The notes under the pieces were generated by a model. It worked only from the letters and a program-made list of their open reading frames with translations, made no database searches and had not been told where the DNA came from. Below are positions 1 through 10,457 of a stretch of 64,000 bases of DNA, in pieces; within the stretch, counting starts at the first letter, position 1; each line of letters opens with the position of its first letter. The translations under genes were made by a program, and so were the position numbers. Source of the stretch: Tetraselmis striata. Lineage: Eukaryota; Chlorophyta; Chlorodendrophyceae; Chlorodendrales; Chlorodendraceae. The stretch spans positions 62,001-126,000 of the forward strand of contig VCJN01003029.1 of assembly GCA_006384855.1 (NCBI GenBank). Reading direction: 5' to 3'.

Positions 1-357
1 GGTGCGCACGCGGCCGGTGAGAGCCTGCGCCGCAGCGGCTGTGTCTCCCGCATGCTCAGCTACCGAGACTGTCATATCCTCTGCTTTCTGTCGCGAGGCT
101 TTTAGGGCTCTGATGATGGGGGTACGCGCTATGCCAGGACGTGCGTATTAAGAGGGGATAAAACAAGAGAGTATAGGGAGTAGTGTAGGTTAGGTAGTGT
201 AGTAGTGCAGCGTTGGATAAGGTCAGATGAATCAGGAGGGGGTGCCAATGCCGATTGGGCAGCACAGAGGATTACCATAACAGCATGCCATCAAGCGAGA
301 CAGCCTGCTGAAAATTATGTTGGGGTGCCATTTCAATCAGGGCATGGCACGGGTCTT

Positions 358-405
358 TACCCTAAAACAGAATACCTAACCCTAAACCCTAAATTCCTTT
401 ACCCT
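358..405 (+). repeat. Interstitial plant-type telomere repeats (CCCTAAA)
   Basis: Several perfect and near-perfect CCCTAAA units lie together (CCTAACCCTAAACCCTAAA and flanking ACCCTAAA copies). Smaller groups occur at about 892-905 and 1024-1052, and in the opposite sense at about 31470-31495. The unit is that of Arabidopsis-type telomeres, which are found in many green algae. The arrays are short and degenerate, so this is an interstitial or subtelomeric trace and not a chromosome end. Confidence 0.7.
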
Positions 406-521
406 AAACAGGGAGGAATTCATGGTATGGCAGTGAGGTGGAATAGAACACGCGATGCGGGGGGGTAGGTAGGAATGGGAGCATGATAATTTGCCGCTAC
501 TGATGAATACTGAAAGAGGCG

Positions 522-560
522 ACAGTGGAGGGGGGTGGGGGTGGGGGTGGGGGAGGGGGC
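522..560 (+). repeat. G-rich GGGGGT tract
   Basis: A run of G blocks separated by single T or A bases, which could form a G-quadruplex. It lies about 165 bases upstream of the first proposed exon of the IQ/PHD gene. I see no coding sign in bases 1-720 apart from overlapping low-complexity reading frames; the stretch otherwise holds only the telomere-like repeats. Confidence 0.5.
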
Positions 561-725
561 GCTGATCCGGACGGACATGACAGCCAGGTGATGACCCCAC
601 ATGGTATGATGAGTAGTGAGTGGAGATATAGGATAGTGGGTAGGAGAGCTTGATGGCGACTCTGCGCTGCCCCCCTTCCCACCTTGGGTCTCTCCTCCTG
701 ATCCCCTGATGCGCCGCCGCAGGTC

Positions 726-3687
726 ATGAAGCGGCGCAGCAGCAGCGCAAGCGGCGATGAGCCGCCGCCGCTCGTGATGACGCTCGGCAGCGGTGGCCCC
801 CCCTCTGCGGGGTACTCGTTCACCCAGCAAGGCAAGACACGCAAAAAGGTGCGTGATGGAACAGCACGCATGCCGCTCTGGCAGAGGCTGCCGAAACCCT
901 AAACCCTATAAAGATGAACCAAAACCGCAAATGCTGTGGTCACTGAAGTACTCGTATTTGCAAATGCTATCATCCGTACAGCATTCCATTTCATATCCAT
1001 TATATCTAACGGTTGTCGTGCGATAAACCCTTTTTAAACCCACATAAACCCTAGCCTATCTACTCGCAAAGTGCTGTACGAGACGGGTACCCAGGTACCT
1101 GTAGTGCCACTTCATTCATATCTCGCTCGGTGTAACCCTTTGGCCCTAATTTGGCACTCTTGTGGCCTTGGCAATGCGAAATCGACCACTGACAAATATT
1201 AACGTGCCTTCACACATTGAAACAACGAACCCAACTAGATACCAGTGAAGAGGACTAAAACTTAGTTTGCATTTTATCGGTAATCTGATGTAGATTTAGC
1301 GGGTCCCAAGAGTAATGTGAATTGGTTTGCGCAGCATCGACTCAGAGTTTCCGTGATAAATGTCACTGTTTTTTGTAGTAGTGACTTCTGAATATAACTT
1401 TTCCTTCTTTGCGAGGGAGGTCAAAAGCAATAATGCGCACCAAACCCACAGCGTGGATACAGCGGGTGTGACGCTGATGTGCGTGAGGAATGAGCCGAGC
1501 ATCGTGGCTGGCTGGCGCTGTAGGGGCGGCCCGTCATCGCCCGCCTGACGACCACCGTGCTGCGCGGCGGCGCGGCGGCCACGACGGGCCCCCGGCTGTG
1601 GGCACCCGCCTCGACGCTGGAGGCGGCGCTGATGTCGGTGGAGCTGCTCGGCGCAGAGGTGGACGGCTGCCTGGCGGGCCTCGTCGCGGAGGTGTCGGGC
1701 GTGAGCGGGGCGACGCTGGCGCTGGGCTGGGAGCGGCTGCCGCAGGACGCGCAGGTGAGTTGGCGGCGTCTCTTGGTAATTTGACAGTATACGGTGAGTC
1801 GGCTCGTATACAGCGCCGGATGGTGTGTAGCGAGGTGGTGTACAATTAGTCGGCTGTGCCCTTCCGCGGGATAGTCGCAAAAAGACAATCGCAGCAAAAG
1901 AGCGATCGCTGTCTACCATCGACGCCTAGTCATGGTTGTGTGGGCACGAGTACGAGGACATAGCGGATGCTGGGGCTCTAGGTGCTGGCTGTGAGGGAGT
2001 TGCTGTGCGTCCCCGGCTTCGCCAACAGCTTCGTCAGCGGAACAATGATGTTATCGAAGTATGCCATCCTTAGGTGGTTGTTACGAGGGGTAGCATGCAT
2101 GCGGTAGTCAGATATATCTGGGGCATAATTTTGTAGCGACAAAATCCTCTGGGTGTTTTGTTGATTTATCAGCAGCATCGGCGGCGGCTTGAAATGCCAC
2201 TGCTGAAACCACTTCCTTTCTCACATCATTAATATATAAAGTTTTGACAATATTATCCGTGAACGACAATATTCGTGAACATCAATAATGATACCCGTAA
2301 TCGTGTCGGCCATTTGCATGTAGTGACTACGGCCACCCCGGTACTGGTTGACCGTGACAAATACCTGCAATGTTACCCAAGCAGATACCCTAAGATCCTC
2401 ACATAAACTAACCCAACACCGCGTCATTGACCCCACTAGACCAAAATAGGACGAACGGCAGCACAGGGGTGCCATCATTCAGCAGACCCAGAACCAACAT
2501 GATGCGTCGTTGAGACCGTAATGGTGGATATTACTGCCGCCGGCCGGCTACTCGCGAGATCTAAGATCTCGCGCTGCTGCCCCTCCGTGCCCGCTTGCGT
2601 AATGCGTAGAGCATGGAGACGATCGCCATTACCTGCGTGACCAGGTACCTGCTCAAGTGGCTCCACCGCGGCAAGTTTCTGCGCCAGAAGCGCGCCGCCG
2701 CCACGCTGCAAAGGTCGGGCAATCCTTCCGCCGTGCGCCACAGTCATCGTGAATGACACGGCATGCTTGAAATCTATTCATCACATCCACCATGCCTGAA
2801 CCACGACGATGCGACAGCAGGGCATCACTCAACGCCGTTTTACTGTACTGAAGGCGGCCTCGGCTGCGGTGTGAGCGGGGCGTGGAACTGACTGTGCACT
2901 GCATCCAGGGTGTGGCGGGGCCGCACCGCCCGCATCCTCACGGATCATATGCGGCAGACTCGGGCCGCCATCGCTATCCGTGCGCATCCCAGCGCCTTAA
3001 CCCCCCCCCCCCCCCCCCCCCCAACAATTGCCTCACCATCAAATCCATGCCCCGCAGTACGTTGTGCCATACAGTTAGTCGCCCTGTCATGATCGCTTAC
3101 CAAGTATTGTCTCTGTGACATTTGTCTCTATCTGCTCACTGGAATCGCGTCCTCTTATAAGTAATGCGCCGTGTGACACTATGCCATACATGTGGTGTTA
3201 CATGTACTCTAAGGCATGTCCGCTCGTGTCATCACTGGCGTGCGCCTGTCATGGATCACCCGCGCATATGCGACACCTTTCTAACTACTGAACGTGCAGC
3301 GCCACCGTCATTTATAGTCACCCATCTCGGGGCTTCTCACCACGTCAATGCCGCACTGAACAAATGGGGGGCATTCCCGCGCTTGTTCTATGTCACTGGT
3401 GGCACTGATGACTGGGGTGGATCGCCGATGGCCGCCTCCTCAGAGCGGCGGGCGCGAGGCATGGAGGCGCGGCGAGCGGTGGACGGAATGCGGAAGGAGC
3501 GCCACCGGCAGGCTGTGGAGCGCGCCGAGGCGCAGCGTTTGTTTGTGAGCCCTGGGGGCACCATTGTCACCATATGTCACCCCAGCTGTAAGCATAGGAC
3601 CACTACTGTGGGCACAATGAACACAATTGCGACCGGAAAGAAGCCAACCGTCTCCATTTGTTTATTCTCTCTCGAGGTGTGTGTGTG

Positions 3688-3723
<36 letters not shown>

Positions 3724-6700
3724 GTTTTAAGCCGCTCTGGCTTTAGGGCATGGTTTTGGAGCTTGTACCATCCCTCCAGTAAACGGGCGGCACTTTGCAT
3801 GGTTTGGGCACCTGCGCAGCATATAAGCCGCGTTCTCCCTATCGCATGCCGAGGCAATCCTCCCTGCTATGGATCATCCTTGGTTGAGATCCGGGCGCTC
3901 GTGGCCTTCCCCTATCTGTTTAACGCTGCTGACGGTGTGCTGTCGCCCATCGTGCGCCGCAGGCTGCCGCCCAAGTCATCCAGGCGATGGTACGCGGCTG
4001 GCTCGCACGCCGCAGGCACTCGGCCTACGTGTCTGGTGCCCCCATGTCGCGCATCTGCTTCTGCGGCAGGCCGCCATTTGGGCAGGTGAGCTCGCCAGCG
4101 CGCCTTATTGCGGCTGGACCCCCAGAATGTTGCCGATTCCGATATATTGCCTAGTGCCTAATGCGAGCCCCAACTTCCGCTCATCCGGCGCAAGGCTTCA
4201 TCGCTCTGTACATACTATTAATGCATACCATTGGACGCTCTCGAAGGTCTGCTATGACTAGTTAGGGCACAGATTCAGCACCGGTCGTACTCCAAACCCG
4301 AAAACCTCCAAACCCTATAGCAACAGTATAAATCTCGAAATGGCCTTGACACATGTGGCCTTGGCACTGAATGTAGCGGTCATTTGGTACAGACTTCGAG
4401 CAGTATCGCATGCAATCGCGAATGGTTGCGCATGATAAATAATACTGTACTGTCATTCACTACACAGTCAAGGCGCTCGGCACTGGGCAGCGCTGCTCCA
4501 GGACATGGCGTTCCTATAGCGGCAAAATTGACCGCGCTATAGTCCACGCTAATGTGCAACTACTTGATATACCAGCGAAAGTATACAGCACCCCGAATTA
4601 CGTGGAATGTCAAAAATAGAGCGAAGCCGTACAGTTTTAGCCCCGCCGATGACAAACTGATGTTAGATATATGTAAGAAGTATATCTACAATAATAGTAG
4701 ATACATAAAATGTAAATTTAATACGAAATTACGAAATATATAAACTGATGCAAGGTCCTCATTTCAGATATTCGATATGGTTTTTGATGGTGCTTCGTTT
4801 TAATACATGCAGTGCGAAGTACTGTCAGCAATATATAAAGCAAAACCGTAGGTGCTTCCAGTGCAAGTACTGCCCGACACAGAAGTGTTTCCTACTAGTT
4901 TGATGATGCCCTGCAACCGTACCGCATGTCGGATTTTTATTTTCGTCCTCTATTTTGGTATAGTGGCATACTGCATAAATTACTAGCTAGCACCGTCACG
5001 TGTACTTCGGGCGCTATTGCTGTAAATGGTAGCCGTCCTACTAGGTTTAGTCTGATGAAGCAGCAGGCACTGCGCTTCTATCTGCACGGTGCTTGAATTG
5101 CTGCGCTGTTTGACGAATTGCGATGTTGCAATGGCGCAATCTGGCAGGTGATCAGCTGCGCGTCATGCTTCGACTTCTACCACGCAGGATGGTGCGCGCC
5201 CCCGCCCACCCCCAGCCCCCTTAAGTCCTCCGCCCCTCTTGCGGCAAGCTCCCCGCTGCGGTTGTAGCTGCGGCCCGCCTACTGAGGAAGGGGACTATCT
5301 TGCACCATGCTGGTCTGCAGCTGCCGCAAAATCCGTTTTGTGTTCCGAAACCACGCAGTGTAACAATCGGGGCGACAAGCGTCTCAGAATCACAACGCCT
5401 GCCACTCGCCGTAACCTCAGGTTCACATCGTAATTGTCACACCAAGCATGCCTAGTTTGCTGCGCATACTGACACATATGGACGCCAATAATAAATAAGG
5501 TCACTGCACTGTCTTCTACACTGTGAGATCATCTATCTACCTGCAAAGTATAGATAGATAAATAAATAGATAACGCTGATGCTTACATCATCAGCATATC
5601 TCAGCATATTCATGCCTACACCGATCCACAAAATCCCGTAAATATTGCGGAATAAAGCAGCAGCACATTGTTGGTCCCCTGCCTATACCCCATGTAAAAC
5701 ACTGCTCCTTGGGTCCGCATGCTGTGTGATAAAGTACGGATGAATTGATATGATAGACTGCATTGCAGGATTTCAATTATTTGACCCTGCATATAAATAT
5801 ATCGCTCCATGATTAGTTACTGGCAGAGTTTATTATGCCTATTCTGTCCATATTATTCAGAGCAAATTGTTCTCCCTTTAATGCAGAGTGTAATATGTTC
5901 ATGCCTGCCGGCCTGGATTCGGCCGGCTTGAACTGTATGTGTTGCCGGGGGACAGCGGCTTAAGCACGCCCCACCAGCCGCTGACGCGCATTCCCCTGCC
6001 CGCGCCAGCCTTGGGCGCAGCACCAGCGCCGGTGTGCCCCTGGGCTGGCTGTGCCCAGAGTGCGTGGAGAAGCGCCGCAAGGCAAAGGCGGCTGCAGCGG
6101 CCGCGGCGCGCTCGCCGTCCCGCGGCGTGCTCGCACAGGGCGCGCTGCTGGAGGTGGGCGCTGGCGCTGCGGCTCCGGCGCGCCCTATGACGCCGCTGGA
6201 CCCCGCCGCGGTCATCGCGGAGCTGGCCGCTCGCGACAAGGCGGCGCAGGCCAAAGCCAAGGCCGAAGCCAACGCTGCCTTGCCGCCAGCAGAAGTCGGC
6301 GCGGAGAGTGTCGGCTTCGCTGGTGTCTCCGGGGAAGTTCCCGCTGATGGCGCCGCCTGTCAAGCCCTTGCTGCAAGCGCCTCCGGCCCCGGCTGCCAGG
6401 ACGAGGCTGGGCCTCGTACGGGGCGGAGCATGCAGAGCACTCGACACCAAGGGACGGCAGGCGCGGGAGCAGGTGATCTGCGCATGTACCCCTGCCCTCT
6501 GGGTATCGGCAGTAGACCGTAATACCCGCGCATGACTCTCGGAGACACAGCCATCATTCTGGTTCGGTGCCCATTGGCGGTGCATCACGCCGGCCAAGGA
6601 ACGGTACGCAGTCGCCAATATGCTTTTGCTACCGGTGCACATCTTAACCCAGCAATTAGCCGTCCACGGTGTGGTCATGTACATCATCAAAGAGTACGTA

Positions 6701-8631
6701 GTCATGTACATATAGGAGTGGTTCACTCGCGGTATCTGCCACGGAATCATTACGCGTCCTGCTCGGTGACCGGCACGCCTGCAGTACTCATAACACCACT
6801 CGATGATGTGCGCTACGGACGTGCGATGCGGTCGCCCCGTGCCCGCACCTTGCCCGTTTGCATTGCTGTTGCTGTGCACGGATTGGGTGGAATAGATTTA
6901 TGTCGCGTAATTGAGATAATAAAATGAATGAAATTTAAAACAAAATGAATGAGATTTAAACTGAATGGCGGAATGGGTGCATCAGGTTAATATCAATGAG
7001 CACATCGCAAAATAATACAAACATCTTTTGTAATGTGCTCATGAATAACTCTGATGCATCCATTCCGCCATTCATTTTGAACTTTATTCTATGTTTTGTC
7101 ACAAAATTGAAATGCAGTAAATTTACGACTGTCTGAGACTAGCGCCTAAGGAGGCCCTGCAAGCAGTGAAATTGCAGTTGACTGGCATATGTGCGCCCTT
7201 TGATGCTGTGCAGGAAATGGGGTTCTTGCTGTTGACCCCGCGGAAGTGTCTGCAGCAGAGCCTCGTGCTGAGGCTGCCGCAGCTGATGCAGTATCCATCC
7301 AGGATGCTGAACACGTCCAAGCGGGAGGGGACGGTGCCGCTAGGGGTCAAACCACGGAGTCTCGACCTGATGGAGGGGGTGACGGACCTGTCGATCATGG
7401 CAAGTTGAAGTCGGGACGTGCCGATGTAGATGCCGATGCTGTTGCTGACACAGCGCCTGGGGCGCGGTTTGGGCGAAGCGCGGTGGAGGTGGTTGTGGCC
7501 GCGAGCGGCGACTCTCCCGCCTCTTCGCCCAAGCCCAAACCTAAGGCGACCGCCTCACGAGCAGCTCGCAACCCCAGCGACTTGATTGCCCTCTCTGCGC
7601 TCGGGAGCTTGTCTTCGCTGCGCAAGACGCCGATGCCTCTGAGCGAGGCTCCGAGTCCGGCGGACGTGCGGCGGCTGCGTGTCATGCGCGGCGTATTGTC
7701 GGCCGGCCCAAGCCGCAAGGGTCGCCGTGGCGAGCGCGGAATAGCGCTCATGCAGCGCCGGGCGACATTTGGCAATGCTACGCATCTGGACGCTGTGGCG
7801 CAGCCCGAAGACGTCGGTGCCGATGGGCCGGCGCTGCAGGCGCTGCTCGCTGACGCGGAGCCTGTCCGGATGCTGTACGTCCCTGACGGCCAGAGCGAGC
7901 GCCTCTCGTCGGCGGCTGATTACATCGCGGAGTCGGCTCGGCGCTGGGGGCTGCCGATGCCTTCAGACAGCACAGATGCAGCTCCGTTACCGCGTGAAGA
8001 AGATCCGTCTGCGGGCGCCATGCACAGCTACACTATGGCGCGGGGGGGAGTGCGTGTGGAGCTGCCGGCAGTGACGAACACACTGCCACCGAGGCCGCCT
8101 TCGAGTGACGACGGAGGTGACGCCGTCACACCGGCGCCGCCTTTGAGCTTCGTGACCTCAAGCGTCGCAGCGGGCAGCGTTCCACCTGGCGAGATCAAGG
8201 TGTTCTACGTGGCGCCATCGTCCACGTCGCACAGGCAGGTGACGCCGGTAGAGGTGCCCAAGGTGGTCGGAGAGAGCGACGGGCAAATCGGGGCGTCCGC
8301 ATCACGTGATGGAACTCGGCAGGGCTCGTCGGACGCGGGCACAAAAGCTATGCCGCCCTTCGAGAGACGGACGGACCTGCCGCAGGGGGCCTCCTTCACA
8401 TCGACGTCAGCACCTCACAATCCAGAGAGCCTACTAGGCCAGGTCGAGAATGTCCCACCCAAGCCGCTCTCTCATGGATCGCCGCTGCCGCCGCTGCGAG
8501 GCCCCACAAGCGTTAGAATAAAGCTGCCCCCTCTAGGTGGCTTACCGATGCCGGCAGCAATGCCAACGCCAACGGACTTGATATTCACCTCCACTGTGCC
8601 GTCACTTCCTCCAATAAATTCTAGGCGATGA
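726..8631 (+). CDS. Multi-exon gene: three IQ motifs plus PHD finger protein
   Basis: Proposed exons: 726-848, 1524-1754, 1982-2073, 2612-2713, 2909-2979, 3444-3544, 3963-4085, 5148-5224, 6021-6472 and 7214-8631, all GT-AG with consistent phase (about 929 aa). Joining exons 4 to 7 yields three IQ motifs near residues 178-191 (LQRVWRGRTAR), 203-217 (IQRRARGMEARR, made only by splicing 2979 to 3444) and 241-257 (VIQAMVRGWLARR). Exons 7 to 9 then form a PHD-like zinc finger: C272-x-C274, C285-xx-C288, H293, C297 and WLCPEC at 316-321. The rest is Ala/Pro/Ser-rich low complexity. IQ motifs bind calmodulin-like light chains and PHD fingers usually read histone tails; having both suggests a calcium-responsive chromatin factor, which is inference. 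Weak points: the first three exons and the start (ATG 726, which follows a good acceptor-like tract, so exons further upstream are possible), the H-xxx-C spacing in the finger, and the acceptor at 6020 versus 6026. Confidence 0.6.
3001..3022 (+). repeat. Poly-C tract, 22 bases
   Basis: Uninterrupted C run, 22 bases downstream of the proposed 5' splice site at 2980 and therefore inside an intron of the IQ/PHD gene. On the sense strand it is poly-C, like the other intronic tracts in this window. Confidence 0.9.
3305..3725 (+). repeat. Segment duplicated at 20.05-20.47 kb (copy 1)
   Basis: This stretch is repeated in inverted orientation at about 20050-20470. Shared text includes the GGCACTGATGACTGGGGTGG block, the coding run with MRKERHR and VERAEAQR, and the downstream TTTGTTTA...CTCTCGAG part. 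It contains the exon 3444-3544 proposed for the IQ/PHD gene, so a piece of that gene has been copied elsewhere, or both copies come from a repeat that supplied the exon. Confidence 0.75.
3677..3723 (+). repeat. (GT)n microsatellite
   Basis: About 23 GT dinucleotides with one GC interruption, in an intron of the IQ/PHD gene. It produces spurious Val-Cys reading frames on the plus strand and Thr-His frames on the minus strand. Confidence 0.95.
6957..7081. mobile_element. MITE-like hairpin in the last intron of the IQ/PHD gene
   Basis: Two arms of about 46 bases, 6960-7005 and 7032-7078, are near-perfect reverse complements (core TGAATGGCGGAATGG, ending GAGCACAT at the loop side), separated by about 26 bases. 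The size, the AT-rich loop and the intronic position fit a miniature inverted-repeat transposable element. No transposase is encoded. A clear target-site duplication could not be fixed by eye because the flanks are themselves AATGAATG-like repeats. Confidence 0.65.
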
Positions 8632-8686
8632 TGGGCCTTGAAGTAGCTAGCAGGACATCGCTTGAAGTCATGTATAGGGTATTGCA

Positions 8687-8873
8687 TTTTTGGAAGGGCT
8701 GGGCCTCACTCCAGTGAGATGTAATCACAGTACCTGTACATTACAGTGTTTGCTCGAAGTGGTCCCTGCCGCACGTAGTTTTAGGCCAGTCCGAGGTTCC
8801 GGCTCTAGCTTCATCGATAGGTATTCGATATTATCAAAGAGCAGCCAATACCTTAGACCTGACTCCTACTCCT
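8687..8873 (+). repeat. Direct repeat, copy 1 (about 185 bp)
   Basis: Starts just downstream of the IQ/PHD stop codon. It matches 9257-9435 closely, including TTTGCTCGAAGTGG, CCGGCTCTAGCTTCATC and CTTAGACCTGACTC. Copies share orientation and are about 565 bases apart. They could be a tandem duplication of the gene's 3' flank or the ends of a small element. Confidence 0.8.
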
Positions 8874-9256
8874 CTGGCTTATATTCGCGTAGGGCGAGGT
8901 GGGCATGGGGCGATTTAAAAGCCGGAACTGAGCCGGATCTTGCAGACCCTAACTATTTGTAGTGGGATATAGCCGAGGCTCCTACGACCCCTGCGGCCCG
9001 CTACACCCTGACCTAGTGTCGCTTGATCTTCCTCTTCCGTCGCTCCTGCGGTTGTCTCCCGTTGGAGGGCAACGCTTCTCCAGCTAGTTCAGCTGCCGCA
9101 GCAGCTCTCGGTAGGTGTTGAATAATTAGTTAAACAATTATTCTAAACGCCGCCTGCTAAGCGGAAAGCGCGCGACGCGCGCGGCCGTGTCCCCCCTTCC
9201 AGAAACACAATTCCCCCGCCACTGTCACCACAGCTCGGCAATCGGTGAAGCAGACC

Positions 9257-9435
9257 TTTTTGGAGGGGCTGGGACACACTCAATGGACATGTAACCACAG
9301 TGCATGACAGTTTTTGCTCGAAGTGGACCCTGCCCCACAGTAGTTTTAGCCAGTCCGAGGTGCCGGCTCTAGCTTCATCAATAGGTGTTCGATATTATCG
9401 AAGAGCAGCCAATGCCTTAGACCTGACTCGAAACG
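9257..9435 (+). repeat. Direct repeat, copy 2 (about 180 bp)
   Basis: Partner of 8687-8873, with scattered substitutions and small indels. The 380 bases between the copies hold no recognisable gene. The region 9436-9820 that follows also shows nothing I can identify. Confidence 0.8.
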
Positions 9436-9837
9436 ACTCCCACATACTATTGGGTTACGTCGTTGGTAACGACGCCAGTTTCAACCCCCGCCGGGCCAGG
9501 TAAGTGTACGCCGACGTATACGCGGTTGCGAAATCCGCAGCGTCATCAGCGGCGTGATCCCCGCCGGGAAGCTAGCAGTTCCGGGTGCACTTCCGCCTGC
9601 GACCCCTGCTCCGTGCAGGTGCGCATCCTCGGTCTGTACTTCGGGTGCCACTCGAACTAACCCCTCACAGGACCTGTGAGGTACGCCGGCGGGTGCGCGC
9701 GGTGTACAGCGGGGGGTCATGAGCGGAGAAGTCATCCGCCGGAAAATTTCGACCGTGTAGTCGCTAGGCTCACGCAACGCGATCGTGCACGGAACGACGG
9801 AACGCATTTGCGGAAGTACAGGTATGAAACGTGCCTT

Positions 9838-10075
9838 TTCACGACCACAGCATAGATAGAAGCATATTTTATTGAGCCGGACACTGAACCGCGCGGTGCG
9901 CGCGAATGTACCCCGGTCCTCGCTCTCCCTGCGCCCCTCGCGGGGCGCGTGTAACCTAGCGTCCTACCCGCATTACCTAGGGCTTACACGCCCAGCCGCG
10001 CGGTGCAACGATATATCGTTTGAAATATTCAAATATCCAACACTGACATTTGCCGCAGTCGCCGGGCGCGAGGTC
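9838..10075 (+). repeat. Left inverted repeat arm of the tnp2-type element
   Basis: Pairs with 15795-16045 as reverse complement. Shared runs include TATTGAGCCGGACAC, AATGTACCCCGGTCCTCG, ACCTAGCGTCCTACCCGCA, GGGCTTACACGCCCAGCCG and GCAGTCGCCGGGCGCGAGGT, with small indels between them. Confidence 0.85.
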
Positions 10076-10457
10076 GGTGATGGAATCACCCTGGACAGCT
10101 ACTACGGACGGTTGATGTCTAGTACTTAACGGGCAGCGGGTCCCGGGTGCTGACATACTTGTCCCATTTGTCGTCTCCTACTCACGCCCGTACGTACCAA
10201 CTGCCTCGGGTAGCCGAATGTACTTCATCTCTCCAGTAGGATGTGCGTCGCTGATATTGTGGTGATACGCTACTTATCCTTTTAAACTTCACCGCGCTCG
10301 CGGGCGGACATCACCACAACACAACGTCAGAGCCGCCGTCGCAGGGTGGGCCACCGGCCGCGGGCGGGCCACTGAAGCCACCGGGATCGACACGTCAGCC
10401 GCGCCGCCATGCGGGGCAGCGGAATGTACGGATGCAGATTCCAGGCGATCGCGTGGG

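Noticed and set aside
3164-3730. Plus-strand 188-aa frame ending in a Cys-Val repeat
   Set aside because: It runs through the (GT)n microsatellite and ignores the splice sites around 3444-3544; only the part inside that exon is kept.
5899-6879. Minus-strand 326-aa open frame
   Set aside because: Largely antisense to the GC-rich exon 6021-6472 of the IQ/PHD gene; no motif or splice support of its own.
7246-7404. Translation start of the IQ/PHD tail at 7246
   Set aside because: Position 7246 is GTG, and the frame continues upstream to a CAG acceptor at 7211-7213 whose phase matches the donor at 6473, so it is an internal exon.
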